Of a stretch of 64,000 nucleotides of DNA, positions 1-10,800 are shown piece after piece (positions within the stretch are counted from its first letter, which is position 1; every line of letters begins with the position of its first letter). The translations under genes were made by a program, and so were the position numbers. Origin of the DNA: Amborella trichopoda (lineage: Eukaryota > Streptophyta > Magnoliopsida > Amborellales > Amborellaceae); contig NW_006500178.1 of NCBI RefSeq assembly GCF_000471905.2, positions 2,870,206-2,934,205 of the forward strand, in the 5' to 3' direction. Below the pieces are notes generated by a model. The model had not been told where the DNA came from. It ran no database searches and worked only from the letters and a program-made list of their open reading frames with translations.

Positions 1-480
1 CCATTACCCGTCCCAAGCCCAAGTCATAGATTTTCTACATTTCTTGAACAAAATGGTATCATTCAACATCTTTCCTGTTTGCACACCTCTAAACAAAATG
101 GTTTGGCAGACATAAAGCATCATCACCTTGTTGAAATTAGCTTGAATATGCTTTCTTGAAGTTCACTTCCCCAAAATTTTGGGTTTGCACTTTGCAGTGC
201 TACATATATCATATACAGGCTGCCAACACTTATTCTTAGCATGCGATCTCCATATGAGGTGTTGTTTTATGACAAACTTGATTATGATAGCTTTTTTGTG
301 ATTGGCTTGGCTTGATGGCCAAACTTAATGCCTTGCAATAATCAGCAGCAACCTCGAAGTGTGAAATCCATTTTTTTGGGATGGTACAATATGCATAAAG
401 GTTATTAGTATCTAGATGTTTCGTCTGGTCGGGTGCATATTTCTCACAATGTGGTGATTGATGAACAATGCTTTCCCTAC
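1..480 (+). pseudogene. copia integrase C-terminal part, broken
   Basis: Translation of 30-480 reads like a copia integrase tail: FLEQNG near 40-57, HTSKQNGLAD near 85-110 and a ...SPYEVLF motif near 247-267. A block ending IDEQCFPYL near 460-485 resembles the region between integrase and reverse transcriptase. In-frame stops near 160 and 315 interrupt it. Pseudogene of a retrotransposon, not a host gene. Confidence 0.75.
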
Positions 481-869
481 CTCAAGTTGGTCTCCCAGCA
501 TATTTTGCTTACAAATGAGCCACATGATAACTGTTTTATCATTCCCTATTCCAGCTCAACACTATACCGTCATCAACATCACCTACTCCTCCTCTGGATC
601 AACCTATTTCACCTTCTTCAGACCAAACTCCCCACTTAATCCCTTACAGCCCCCTCCTTTAGACGCACCACCCCGAATGGTTGCTCAGGCCACCTATCCT
701 GCTCCATCTAATTCACCTGGATCCTTGCCTCCCACCAATGTTCACCCCATGGTGCAAACCAAAGCTTTATTCCACCTGCTCTCATCCAAATTCTCTTTGT
801 TTTCCTGCATTTGCTTCTCAAAGTGGTATCTCCAAGCGCACATCTTTCTCCCAGGCTGTTAAAGGACCC

Positions 870-2030
870 AATTGGTGAGTGGCAATGGCAGAAGAATTTG
901 ATGCTTTATTAAATAACAAAACTTGGACATTGGTTCCTTACCGACCATCCATGAATGTCATTAGTTGCAAGTGGGTGTACAAGGTAAAACAAATGTCTGA
1001 TGGTTCAGTTGAGTGCTTCAAAGCTCGGTTAGATGCTTGGGTTTTCAATCAAAACATGGTAGTGACTTTGTGAAATGTTTAGCCTCATCGCCAAGCCATT
1101 GACTATCTGTATTATCCCACTCTTGTTGTTCACTTCTCATAGGAAATGCATCAATTTGATGTTAAAAATGCATTTCTCCATGGAATTTTGTATACTGAGG
1201 TCAATATGCAGCAACCATCAAGTTTTCAGAATACCAATCACCCAATCCATGTGAACAAGCTATGAAAGGTTATGAGGTCAAGCAAGCAGCATGGGCTTCA
1301 GTTTGCCTATAGTGGGGCAGACAACTCCATGTTTGTGTGTCATTATTAGAGGACTGTCCTCATTCTACTTCTACATGTGGATGATATCACTCGTACAAGA
1401 AACTCTTCTACTGCCCTACATGACTGCATTTTGCTCCTTCGGCATCAGTTTGGAATCGAAGATTTGGGGACCTGGAATTATTTTCTGGGAATTGAGGATG
1501 TTCATACTTCTTCTGAGCTCCATCTCACTCAAAATAAGTACAATGTCAACCAATTACACAAGACCAATATGCTTCATACTTCTTCGGAGCTTCATCTCAC
1601 TCAAAATAAGTACAATGTCAACCAATTACACAAGACCAATATGCTTTAATCTAAGCCACTTAGTACTCTGGCAGCCTTGGTGTATAAGTTGTCGATTCAT
1701 GAAGGTGATCCATTGCCTGATCCTACATATTATTATATTGGGAGTCTTCAATATTTGACTATTGCTAGACCTGATATTTCCTTTCCAATCAACCAGGAGC
1801 GCCAATTCATGCATCAACTCCTATAGTCCATTTGGTTAGTGTCAAGAGGATCCTTCACTGTCTCAAAGGAACTTTGGGCTATGGGTTTGTATTTTTTTGT
1901 CATGACCATCTTCTTCTTACTGCCTTTTCTAATGCTAACGGGGCTGGGCATTTGGATTCTTTTCATTCCACTGCAGGTTTCACTGTTTTCTTATGTGGTA
2001 ATTGGATCGCTTGGAGTCCTAAGAAACAAT
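870..2030 (+). pseudogene. copia reverse transcriptase, broken
   Basis: An opening block contains EEFDALLNNKTWTLVP and CKWVYKVK (879-1000), typical of the copia RT start. HQFDVKNAFLHG follows at 1146-1182 in another frame. The catalytic YVDD block is represented only by HVDDITR (about 1370-1390), and LGTWNYFLGIE lies at about 1465-1495. The fragments are in different frames, so the enzyme cannot be made. A 72-bp in-frame duplication sits inside (1503-1646). Confidence 0.8.
1503..1646 (+). repeat. 72-bp tandem duplication inside copia RT
   Basis: Two adjacent 72-bp copies (about 1503-1574 and 1575-1646) each encode the same 24 residues beginning HTSSELHLTQNKY. They differ by only a few silent changes, and 72 is a multiple of three, so the frame is kept. 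Confidence 0.9.
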
Positions 2031-2051
2031 TTTTAATACCCAGTCTAATGT

Positions 2052-2149
2052 CTTTTTTTTTTTTGGGACAAGGTTACATAGGAATGGAACTTCAGACGTT
2101 GGGCTATGAAAGCCTAGCCTTTACCGTCTTGACCCAAGCCCGTTTCCTT
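2052..2149 (-). mobile_element. SINE-like retroposon with 15-bp TSD
   Basis: A 98-bp segment is flanked by a perfect 15-bp direct repeat, tacccagtctaatgt (2037-2051 and 2150-2164). It begins with a T-run on the plus strand, meaning a poly(A) tail on the minus strand. Long TSD plus poly(A) is the hallmark of LINE-driven retroposition. The insertion splits copia RNase H, whose EYRALAAMVAK block continues at 2180. A related core (taggaatggaactt) recurs near 29579. Confidence 0.75.
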
Positions 2150-2164
2150 TACCCAGTCTAATGT

Positions 2165-2440
2165 TGAGTCTCCGAATATCGAGCTTTGGCTGCCATGGTT
2201 GCCAAGTCACTATGGGTCACATATCTTCTTCGTGAACTTGCAGCATACATTCTGCAGCCTCTTCTGCTTTACAACAGGTGCAACTTAAATAGCCGTAAAC
2301 CCCGCTTTTCAGGCTTGCACCAGGCATATGGAGATTATTTTTCATTTTTCTCACAAAAGAGTTGCCCCTGGGGAATTTCAAAGTTCTATACATTATCAGC
2401 CAGGATCTACTATCTAATATTTTCACAGAAGGATTGCCTT
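2165..2440 (+). pseudogene. copia RNase H C-terminal part, broken
   Basis: After the SINE-like insertion the frame reads SEYRALAAMVAKSLW and then YLLREL, followed by the degraded terminal block ending near IADIFTEGL (about 2400-2435). This is the usual C-terminal signature of copia RNase H just before the polypurine tract. Confidence 0.75.
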
Positions 2441-2640
2441 ACCAACACTTTCACTGGTTGCAGTCTAAAACTGCTTGAGCATTCCACAGCCCCGATCAGT
2501 TTGCAAGGGGATGTTAAGAGGATACATGGGATTGTATTTTGTATAGACAGTATATCTTTGAGATCATATCTTTGACCTATCATTCTGTTCTAATCTTGCA
2601 ATATTGTAATCTATCTATTCTTGTAGAGGATGATGATAAC

Positions 2641-3680
2641 CAAATACTTGATTGGAACATCAAGAATTCTTAACCAAAATATTGATGTACAAAAAGAGTA
2701 CAAACTTCGAAGATTTTGTTTTGAGGTTAGAAGTTGACACAAGAGGTTCTTTAGGTAGAAGGAAAATGTGGTAACAAATATAAAAGTTCTAACAAGATGC
2801 ATTAAGCACGGCTAATTAACCTGGCCAATCATCTATTATAGAGCGGGCCTGTCATCCACAAAGTTGCCAATTGTACAAGATGTCAGATACAGCAATAGTG
2901 TATTTAGATCCAGGAAGTAATGGAGACAGTCTAGGTAAAGCCAACGTGTTAAATTATTTGGACCCATAATTACAGCTTCAGTTTGGAGCCCTTCTTTTAG
3001 TCTGTTGTTTTTCATATGCCTAATCACATTTATAGTCCAGGGAAACATGCATTTATTTTTGGTATGTCTCAGTAGCCACAACTGGTAACAATACAAAAGG
3101 GCTACATCTGTCTCCTACCATGAGTAAATTATTGCGCTACTACATCCATGAAATCAGTGTGTATAATAAATTCCGGTTGAAAAGTTAGAATGATTCACCT
3201 TGAAAACTTGGAATTCAGAGAGATGAGATGGATTTTCGTTCATACAGTCCCTGTAAACATGATATCAAAGAAATAGAAATTCTTCCCCAAATGCTCCTAT
3301 TCTATAAAGCAAATAAACTTAATATCGAATTTGCTCATAGCAAGCCAACTTGGGCAAGTCCACATCATCTCAACTGAATCAGAAAACACTGGTTGTGTTA
3401 AATTTAACATTTTATTTATTATATTACTTGCAGTCGTGTCTTGCAGTAGTGCTTCTTTGATGAAGTACTATACACCTTCAATACTTTTTGGACGCCAACA
3501 CTCATGTAGGTGTCAGAAACTGACACATGTTGGTGTCCATTAAACAGTGATGGGGGGTCACAAAAGATAACCTACAATTAATCAAAGATCATTTTCATGG
3601 TACTAGCAGCAAAGCAGATAACTTATAACATGTAAACAGTGCATATATTGTGATTCTGTATAACGGTGTAAACAGCGCAC
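2641..3680. other. putative intron / non-coding, left of the last visible GDPD-like exon
   Basis: No exon matching the next part of the GDPD-like family was recognised on the minus strand. An imperfect hairpin sits at about 3491-3538, with arms ggacgccaac and gttggtgtcc around a tgtcag/ctgaca core. The rest is AT-rich unique-looking sequence. Confidence 0.4.
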
Positions 3681-3823
3681 CTCTATACGTATCAATATTC
3701 CTGAAATAGAGTTCTCCTTTCCAAATGTCAGAAAGTCAGAAAGTGTCATGAATTTCCCCTGATTTACATATGCCGGATTTCGTATCAAACCGTTTCCTCT
3801 AGATGCTGGGCTTTGTATTACCG
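3681..3823 (-). CDS. GDPDL: GDPD-like exon 7 (across a 4.4-kb intron)
   Basis: 143-nt exon from acceptor TTTGTTACAG to donor AGAG|GTGCGC. It encodes [21 protein letters not shown] and ends SGILIRIE in phase 0. [15 protein letters not shown] is the expected continuation after the SLQ block. The phase-1 join to exon 6 gives SLQPVIQSP. Confidence 0.88.
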
Positions 3824-4804
3824 CTGTAACAAACATTAAAAATAATGATAAGATGCTTTCAGCAAATAGAATTTTCAGCAACTAAAAGGAAATCTTATTA
3901 AAATTTGTTTTGATGATTATAGAGTTGTTGAGACCTTTTCAATGTCAATTTATCATTCTAAAAGAGACAGCAATACCTTCATAATGAGGTGAACAGCCAA
4001 GATAAATCAAAGGGAGCAATAAATCCAGAACTGTTAAAGATGAATCCAACATGGACAAGCTATTCAAAAGACAAAGTTCAAAAAAAAAAACAGGCAAACA
4101 TTATAACAATCATTTCATTCTCTCACTTAAAAAAAGAAAAAAATAGAAAAAAAGAGTCTCCTTCTACATTAGAGAGAACTTTACATGTGGCGCCACCCCA
4201 TATGTAACGCCTATTCCAAGCTGTCTAATCTGGATGGAAGCCCGGATAGCTTTAGTCACAATCGCACGCCAAAGAATACTTTATTTTGGGTGTGGTATAA
4301 GGCTGAGGCCCAAACAATCAAAGTAAGGCGCACCTTGAAATGGTATCGGAAGATGCTATTTCAGTACTGGAAATCTTTGCGATCATTCGAAAATTTATTT
4401 CCATCTCTAATTATAAAAATTAAATGCTTCAAAAATAGTATAGATCAAGCAGATCTATGAATACTTAATAATATGGAAAATTGACGGTCCAGAAAATGCA
4501 TTACAAGATACACTATTTCCAAGATTTGAAATCCATTTTTTCTCATGTTCATATATCTTGAGGTTGAGATGATCAATTTCAGGGTTTTTGGGCATCGAAG
4601 CAACCTCTTTCAGTGAATTTTCGAGCTGTGCCTTAATTTGATTGTTTAGGGCCTCACCCTTATATAAACATTGTCCTTTTATTTTGAATTGTTTTTCTAC
4701 ACATCGGTTTTGCATAAAATTTGGGGCACCCCTCACCTTATTAGGGTGCGCCTTGCTAAACCGATAATATAAATATAAATATAAAAAATAAAAAAATAAA
4801 AAAA

Positions 4805-4842
<38 letters not shown>

Positions 4843-7800
4843 CTAAAAATGACCAAAAGACCCCTTGTGAAACACCCGCAAATTTTAGGAAATGGTTCAT
4901 AAAATAACAAATAAAAATAAAATAAAATACTCCAAGCCATTCGATCAAGATCAAAGGCTCAAAAACTAACTTGCAACATTACACTTGAGGTTATCCCAAC
5001 TGCTCATTCAAAATTGAACAACTAGGAAAAGGGACTGGATATACTTTATATCAACTTACATTTTAGAGATTCAGTGGGTACTATACATTGTGAATGTAAA
5101 GTTCAGCATTTTGACACAACTTTTCTTCCTTGCAAACGCCCTAGTTTTGGGAGGATGCAGAGTATCATCAAGCAATTCATCCTGCAAGTCGTTCTTTTGC
5201 TTTCTGTTTCGGCCAGTTTTCTTTGTTCCCTTTTATCTTGATAATTCAAATGCCTTCCCATATCTAAAACCCAAAAACACCGCCTCTTACATATTTTCTC
5301 TTCCTTGGGTCAACATTCCTGGGCATTCTCCTCCAAACCCCTACCATCTAAGGCTTTGTGCTTGTGCTCTACATATCTTTCCTTTTTTTCTTTTTTCTTG
5401 TTTTGCTTTTGGAGAAGATTCTTCAGCCTATCTTTTAAAATTTTTATTTAAGTAATTGACACTTTAGGTTTTACTTATAATGTATCAAGAGTACCATACA
5501 ATCTGTTCCAAGTTCCAACACTATGGAAAGAGTGGTCATTTTATGGGCTTTTTTTTTGTGAATTTTTTTATGCGCTTTTGGTACTTTATGTCATTTGTAT
5601 TTTATTCATGTTCCAACTCTTTTCAATAAACCAATGGTCATAACTAAAGATATAATATTTATCCTGCACTGTATGACAAAGGTGCGATAAATGAAGAAAG
5701 CACAAACTGCACAACCATTTCCTTGAAAAATGATTAAGAGTAACAAAAGGTTTTTTGCCTTCTATTAAAGCCGTGAAGCGCCAATCTTCAATAGGTATTA
5801 AAGAATAATAGAGGTAGCCCATCCACCCGAGATCATAACCAATCTCACTTTATCTCATTCAAGATCCTCTTTTTGTGAATCATTTCAACCTTCTATCGCT
5901 GCCACTAGGGTGTCTCACAGCTAAGCCAAAGGCTTAGTTGACACAGAGCATAGCCTATACTACTATTTCCTAACCAAAGAGAATGCATCTGCATTTCATT
6001 GCATTTTTGGCTATGCATGACAGTCCCTTCTGATGGTTGGTATACAACTCGTTTCCATTCTCCTTTGTGCACAATCCCATCATTTTTGGTGGTTAGTTTT
6101 CTTCTTGGAAAATGTTTACCTCACATCCCGGCTTGCCACCCTCTAAATCTTTGCACCTTTGCATGGTTTGGTTGTCGTATATGGAAGAATCAACCCAGTT
6201 TCAAGGTTTTTGATTCATTTTTCTAGAAAAATTCTCAGAACAAATGCTCTGAAACTGAATGGTGCTAACATTCCAATTTCTATGCATATTAACTGCAGAC
6301 AGTGTGCATCCCTGGAAATCCATTTCCAAAATATTTTGATGGGTTGGGATTTATTGGGATATATCGATTATTCTAGTCCATATATCCTCTAACTGTTCTC
6401 AGTGGTTGCTACCACTCCAATTTCTATGCATGTTAACAGCAGGCAGAAACTGCACAATGTAGGGATTTCATTTTCAAAATATCACGATGAGTCAGGATAT
6501 ATTGGAATTTCTTGATTATTCTAGCCAATACATAATACCAAAATTTTGATCTAAATTCACAACTCTGTTGATGTCACATGTTGATTGGATTCTCTACGGC
6601 AAAAGATATGCAGAAGTTTGAGCAAGTTTATTTCCTAGGTGTGTGTGGGCATCATAAATTCAAAACTAATCAAAACATTTTAGTACCTTTGTTGTTATGG
6701 TTTGAAACCAAAACGATGGAACCAAAATAATCACCACAAATACTCAAGTTAGATTTAGGTGAATAAACCACCAATACTAGTACACTTGATGAGGTTGCAC
6801 CTTGACATTAAGATTGTTTGGGCCTATTTACTATGAACCTACATTAAATGCAGCTCCCACAGATTTGTTTTTGGGTATTTCTGGTAGGATCGGACTTGAG
6901 ATATAGTGATGCTAAACATCTGCTGCTAACCATTCAAGCCAAGCCCGATTCCGGCGGCTCCCACAGAATTAGTCATTCAGAAACTAAGATAATTGCTTTG
7001 GCAACCAAAATTATCTGACATGCCCCCCCCCCCCGGTAACCTTTTGTGAATTCCCAAAGAGAATTCACAGAGATGCAGTGTCATGCTTAGCATAAAGCAC
7101 TGGAAATGCAACTATTCAAAGAATCGAATAACAAAAACTCAACCCATATCCTTGTAAAAATACATCTACTCTTGGTGGCTCCTCCTGTGCCAAGGAGAGT
7201 AAGGAATACCATGATCCATGTGTGTCTACATCCACCTCGTGCCTCTCAATTTACTCAAGTTAAAAGTTCTGGGTGATCCTCAAAAGTATACATCAACGAT
7301 ATTATCCACAAGTAAACTTTCTAAATCTAATGAAAGAATCCTCAGATCTATGGTTCCTCAGAGTAGTATTTCATCCTTATTTATATAAGAAATTCCAAAC
7401 TGCAATGATGTAGAATGCACAATTAAGAAAATCTATAATGTTATCTCATGCTTTAAGATAACCTTCATATGTTCAAATGCTACACTAATAAAAGTAACAC
7501 ACATTACAGTATTACACATTCAAAACATATTCATATGAAACGAATAAATGATTCATGGGGTTCAGGAAGCTTTTCGTAAAGTGCTTAAAGGTGAAAAAAG
7601 CATCGTACTTCAACTTCGTTTGTGTTTGTGATAGTGGGAAAAGTAGGCCACCCACTATTGGTTGCCTGACTTGTTCAAGTTCTAGAAAGTCGCATAATTT
7701 TAACACATGCAGTCACGAATTTGAAACTTTGAGAGTCAGATCCTACATGTTGACATTAATGGGTATACTGGGTTAATGGAACCACTTTCCCCACCTAACA

Positions 7801-10800
7801 TCCAAGGCCATTTTTCGTAGATCTAAATATGACATTGTTGTACTAAAATAATAGCTTGAAAAGGTAAACTACAACAAATTTTAAATGACTTATTATTACT
7901 GTTTTCGTTTACTATTTCTAAGGAATGCTTTTGAAAAAAATTTGAAATTTCTCAAAATCTTAACCGACTTCCATCTCAACTTTGACTTTTCAAATCATGT
8001 GATACGGATCTCAAACAAGTCCAAAATTTTTTTAAGTTTTCTAGTACATGATTGCCCCGATCTAATTGATATTACTAACTCTTACAGGAGGATTCAAATT
8101 AACAATGTTAAGGTTCGTAACCTCACCCACCCTAAAACTAAAGCTGTAGTCACATCAAGGTCTACTTTCACAAAAAAAGTGAAAACTAGTAAGAAAGATT
8201 TTGAGCATAATATGCAAGATTTAGTGTCCTGCGACTTACGCTGTAAGCTTTGGATCTCTGCCCAACTTAGATCAAAAGAAAAGATACCAGCAGTCATCTG
8301 GATGTCAGTAATTGTGGTAGATCTATTGATAAAACTTGATGAAGCTGTTGTGTCTGCCTGAAGATCTATAGAACCAAGGCAGATGGGAGTCCCATCTTTT
8401 GTCATTTGGACATTGCAATCAATGACATCTGCACCATCTGATACAGCTTGGCGATAAGCAAGATCTGTACTGTCAGCATATATTCCACTTGCTCCATTAT
8501 GTGAGATGACTAATGGCTTCCCTGCATCACAAATCAAGATCAATGCCCTTGTATCAAAATTAGGCCATTACACATTATATCTAGGGTTTTCAGTAACACA
8601 CCGAAATACTTTCGAATTGCATAAAAATTCAACCAAAGAATCCAAAACAAATGCAAAAGAATAGGAAATTACCTTTGTCAGATGTATTGGGGTTCACATG
8701 GGAAAAACAACCTGCAGTAATGGCAAGAGTCATGGTCATGAAAGGTATCTAATTCTAAGAGGTCAAGATTTAAAGGGACATGTTAAAAGAAAAGCATACC
8801 ATAAGAAACCTAAATACTAACCTAAAATCAATTTCCATAATCTTCTTATGAACCTAGGCGCTATCTTAATCAATGTAGATTACAGTTATCCTTTATTCTC
8901 CAAAATGTAAAGTACAGAAGTTACTGATAAAGTTGACACCTCGTAATTGCTTTACTACTCCATTATATTTGATAAGGTTCTCTGATTCTCTCCCAACTGC
9001 ACATAATGATTTAACATAACATCCAAACACTTCCTTCAGGTGAAAATAGAAATACTAACTAGATGGGTAGCCCAAAGACAAAGACAAGTTTGTCCATGAC
9101 TTAGATGCTGAAAGAATAAACTTCGAGCAAAACAACTTATTAGAATTATGATTAAACACAGATAGTAAAGTGATTTGTCAAAAGACTTCTGCCAACAAGA
9201 GAAAAAGAAAGCTATGTTGTTCATGACTTACCCATAAAATTAGGTCCTCTTTTAAAGAATCTGATTTCTCCATCTCGGCAGTTCTTAATATATCACATCA
9301 TAATTTGTGAGAGTTGCTGATTAGCTGTGCACTTTTAAGTCCTATTTATATAGCTATCATTTCATATAGGAACCTTACTCATAACAAAGTTACATGTATC
9401 TGTGCCACCCTTGTTAGTAAAGAAAAAAAAAAAGCTCTGATAGGGGAGCAACTATCAAAACTGGTGGCAATTCAGGGTTTTAACCATCCCTATATACCAG
9501 TGGGGAGCAGTTTTATCTCTCTGCCCACCAACTCGAACATTGGCGATTTTGGAAGCCACAAGATGAGTTAACAATAGATCACAAGGATGAATGGTAGCAG
9601 TGATAAGCAGTCAGTACCAGGTTTTCAACCATATATCTTCATTTTCATGCTATATCTCATCATCATCAGGCACGCAGTAAAAAGAGAAGCTAAAACCCAA
9701 TATTGGATCCTGAACAACTCAGGAATTTCCCAGTTCTCAAAACATAAAAAAAAAAGGTCATGTAGCTTTACTTAGGTATTTATATTCCAAATTACAAAAG
9801 ACTGCACTAGAGCAATGCAAATTGAACTTTGCTCAAAATTCGGACCTCACGAGATACTGTGCATCATAAAACAGACTCAGTATAGGGCAAAGTGCAATTA
9901 AAGGAGTTTCAAACCCTAAAAGATAAAGAAAAAATGGAAGAAAAAATGGACAGCGTATAAAACCTGCGGTATGGAAGAACAGAAATGCTCACCTACTGCC
10001 TCCGATGCAGTCACTGGGAAGTCTGTCAAGACACCATCAACAGAGAATTCACCATTATCAATATAATTTAAACACTCAGCCAGTGGATCATAGCTATAGT
10101 TGTGGCTCAAAGGAACATCATTTGAAAAACCATATGCGTAAGCTTCCAACCCTTCCTTATGAGCATCCCTAACAACAGCAGAGTGAGGCTCAAGATAGTT
10201 ATCAGAATTTGTGGGCCATATGTAATCCTTGGGTACTAGAATTCCAGAAGCAAATGTCTTCACAAACGTCAGATTCTTTAGAAGTGAACCATATGATTGG
10301 TTAGTTAGAGGCTCCACGGCATCTACTTCAAGAAAGCGAAATACCAATTTTGTCTTGCTTCCTTTAAATCTGGCCCCAATACTGCTAAGAAAAGCCACAT
10401 CTGGTGATGAGATATAGTCAACAACCATCTGCCTCGAAACAGAGATCACATATGATCGCATGCTCAAATTGTGTTGTCTGAAGAATATATCATGCTGCCA
10501 CAAATATTTCAAAAACAAAATTAGAGATATTTTCATAATTGAATATATTAGATAAATTTGATTAAAAATATCTCTAATTGGATAAAGAAAAAGATGTTTT
10601 CTTCAAACAACATTTGCCATAGTAGTCAGCAGAGTAGTCAGATCCCTGAAAACCAAAGTTTTAAGAAGACAAATACATTCTGTATGAGACTCTGAGAGGT
10701 CAACATTTATGTTGATAGGCAGATTGATAAAGTAACAGATAAATATTCTAATCCAGTACCCCTTACCTGTATATTCAACCAAAACCCAGGTGCCTGAGTC

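Larger units (their letters stand above)
1..2640 (+). mobile_element. Ty1/copia retrotransposon remnant, 3' part (integrase to 3' LTR)
   Basis: Degenerate copia pol read in several frames. The left edge has the end of the integrase core (a TSKQNGLAD-type stretch near 90-115). A reverse transcriptase follows from about 880 and an RNase H from about 1830 to 2435. The order integrase, reverse transcriptase, RNase H is diagnostic of Ty1/copia. The 5' LTR and gag lie outside the window. A purine-rich tract (gcaaggggat, about 2500) followed by TGTTAAGAGG at 2511 probably marks the start of the 3' LTR; its end is not resolved. Many stops and frameshifts show that it is dead. Confidence 0.85.

Noticed and set aside
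3205..3262. Minus-strand open segment between TTTACAG and AAG|GTGAAT, looking like a small exon
   Set aside because: It has plausible splice sites, but the encoded residues (CMNENPSHLSEFQVF) do not fit the expected next part of a GDPD-like protein.
7885..8361. 158-codon plus-strand frame
   Set aside because: It overlaps exon 6 of the GDPD-like gene in antisense and has no motif of its own.
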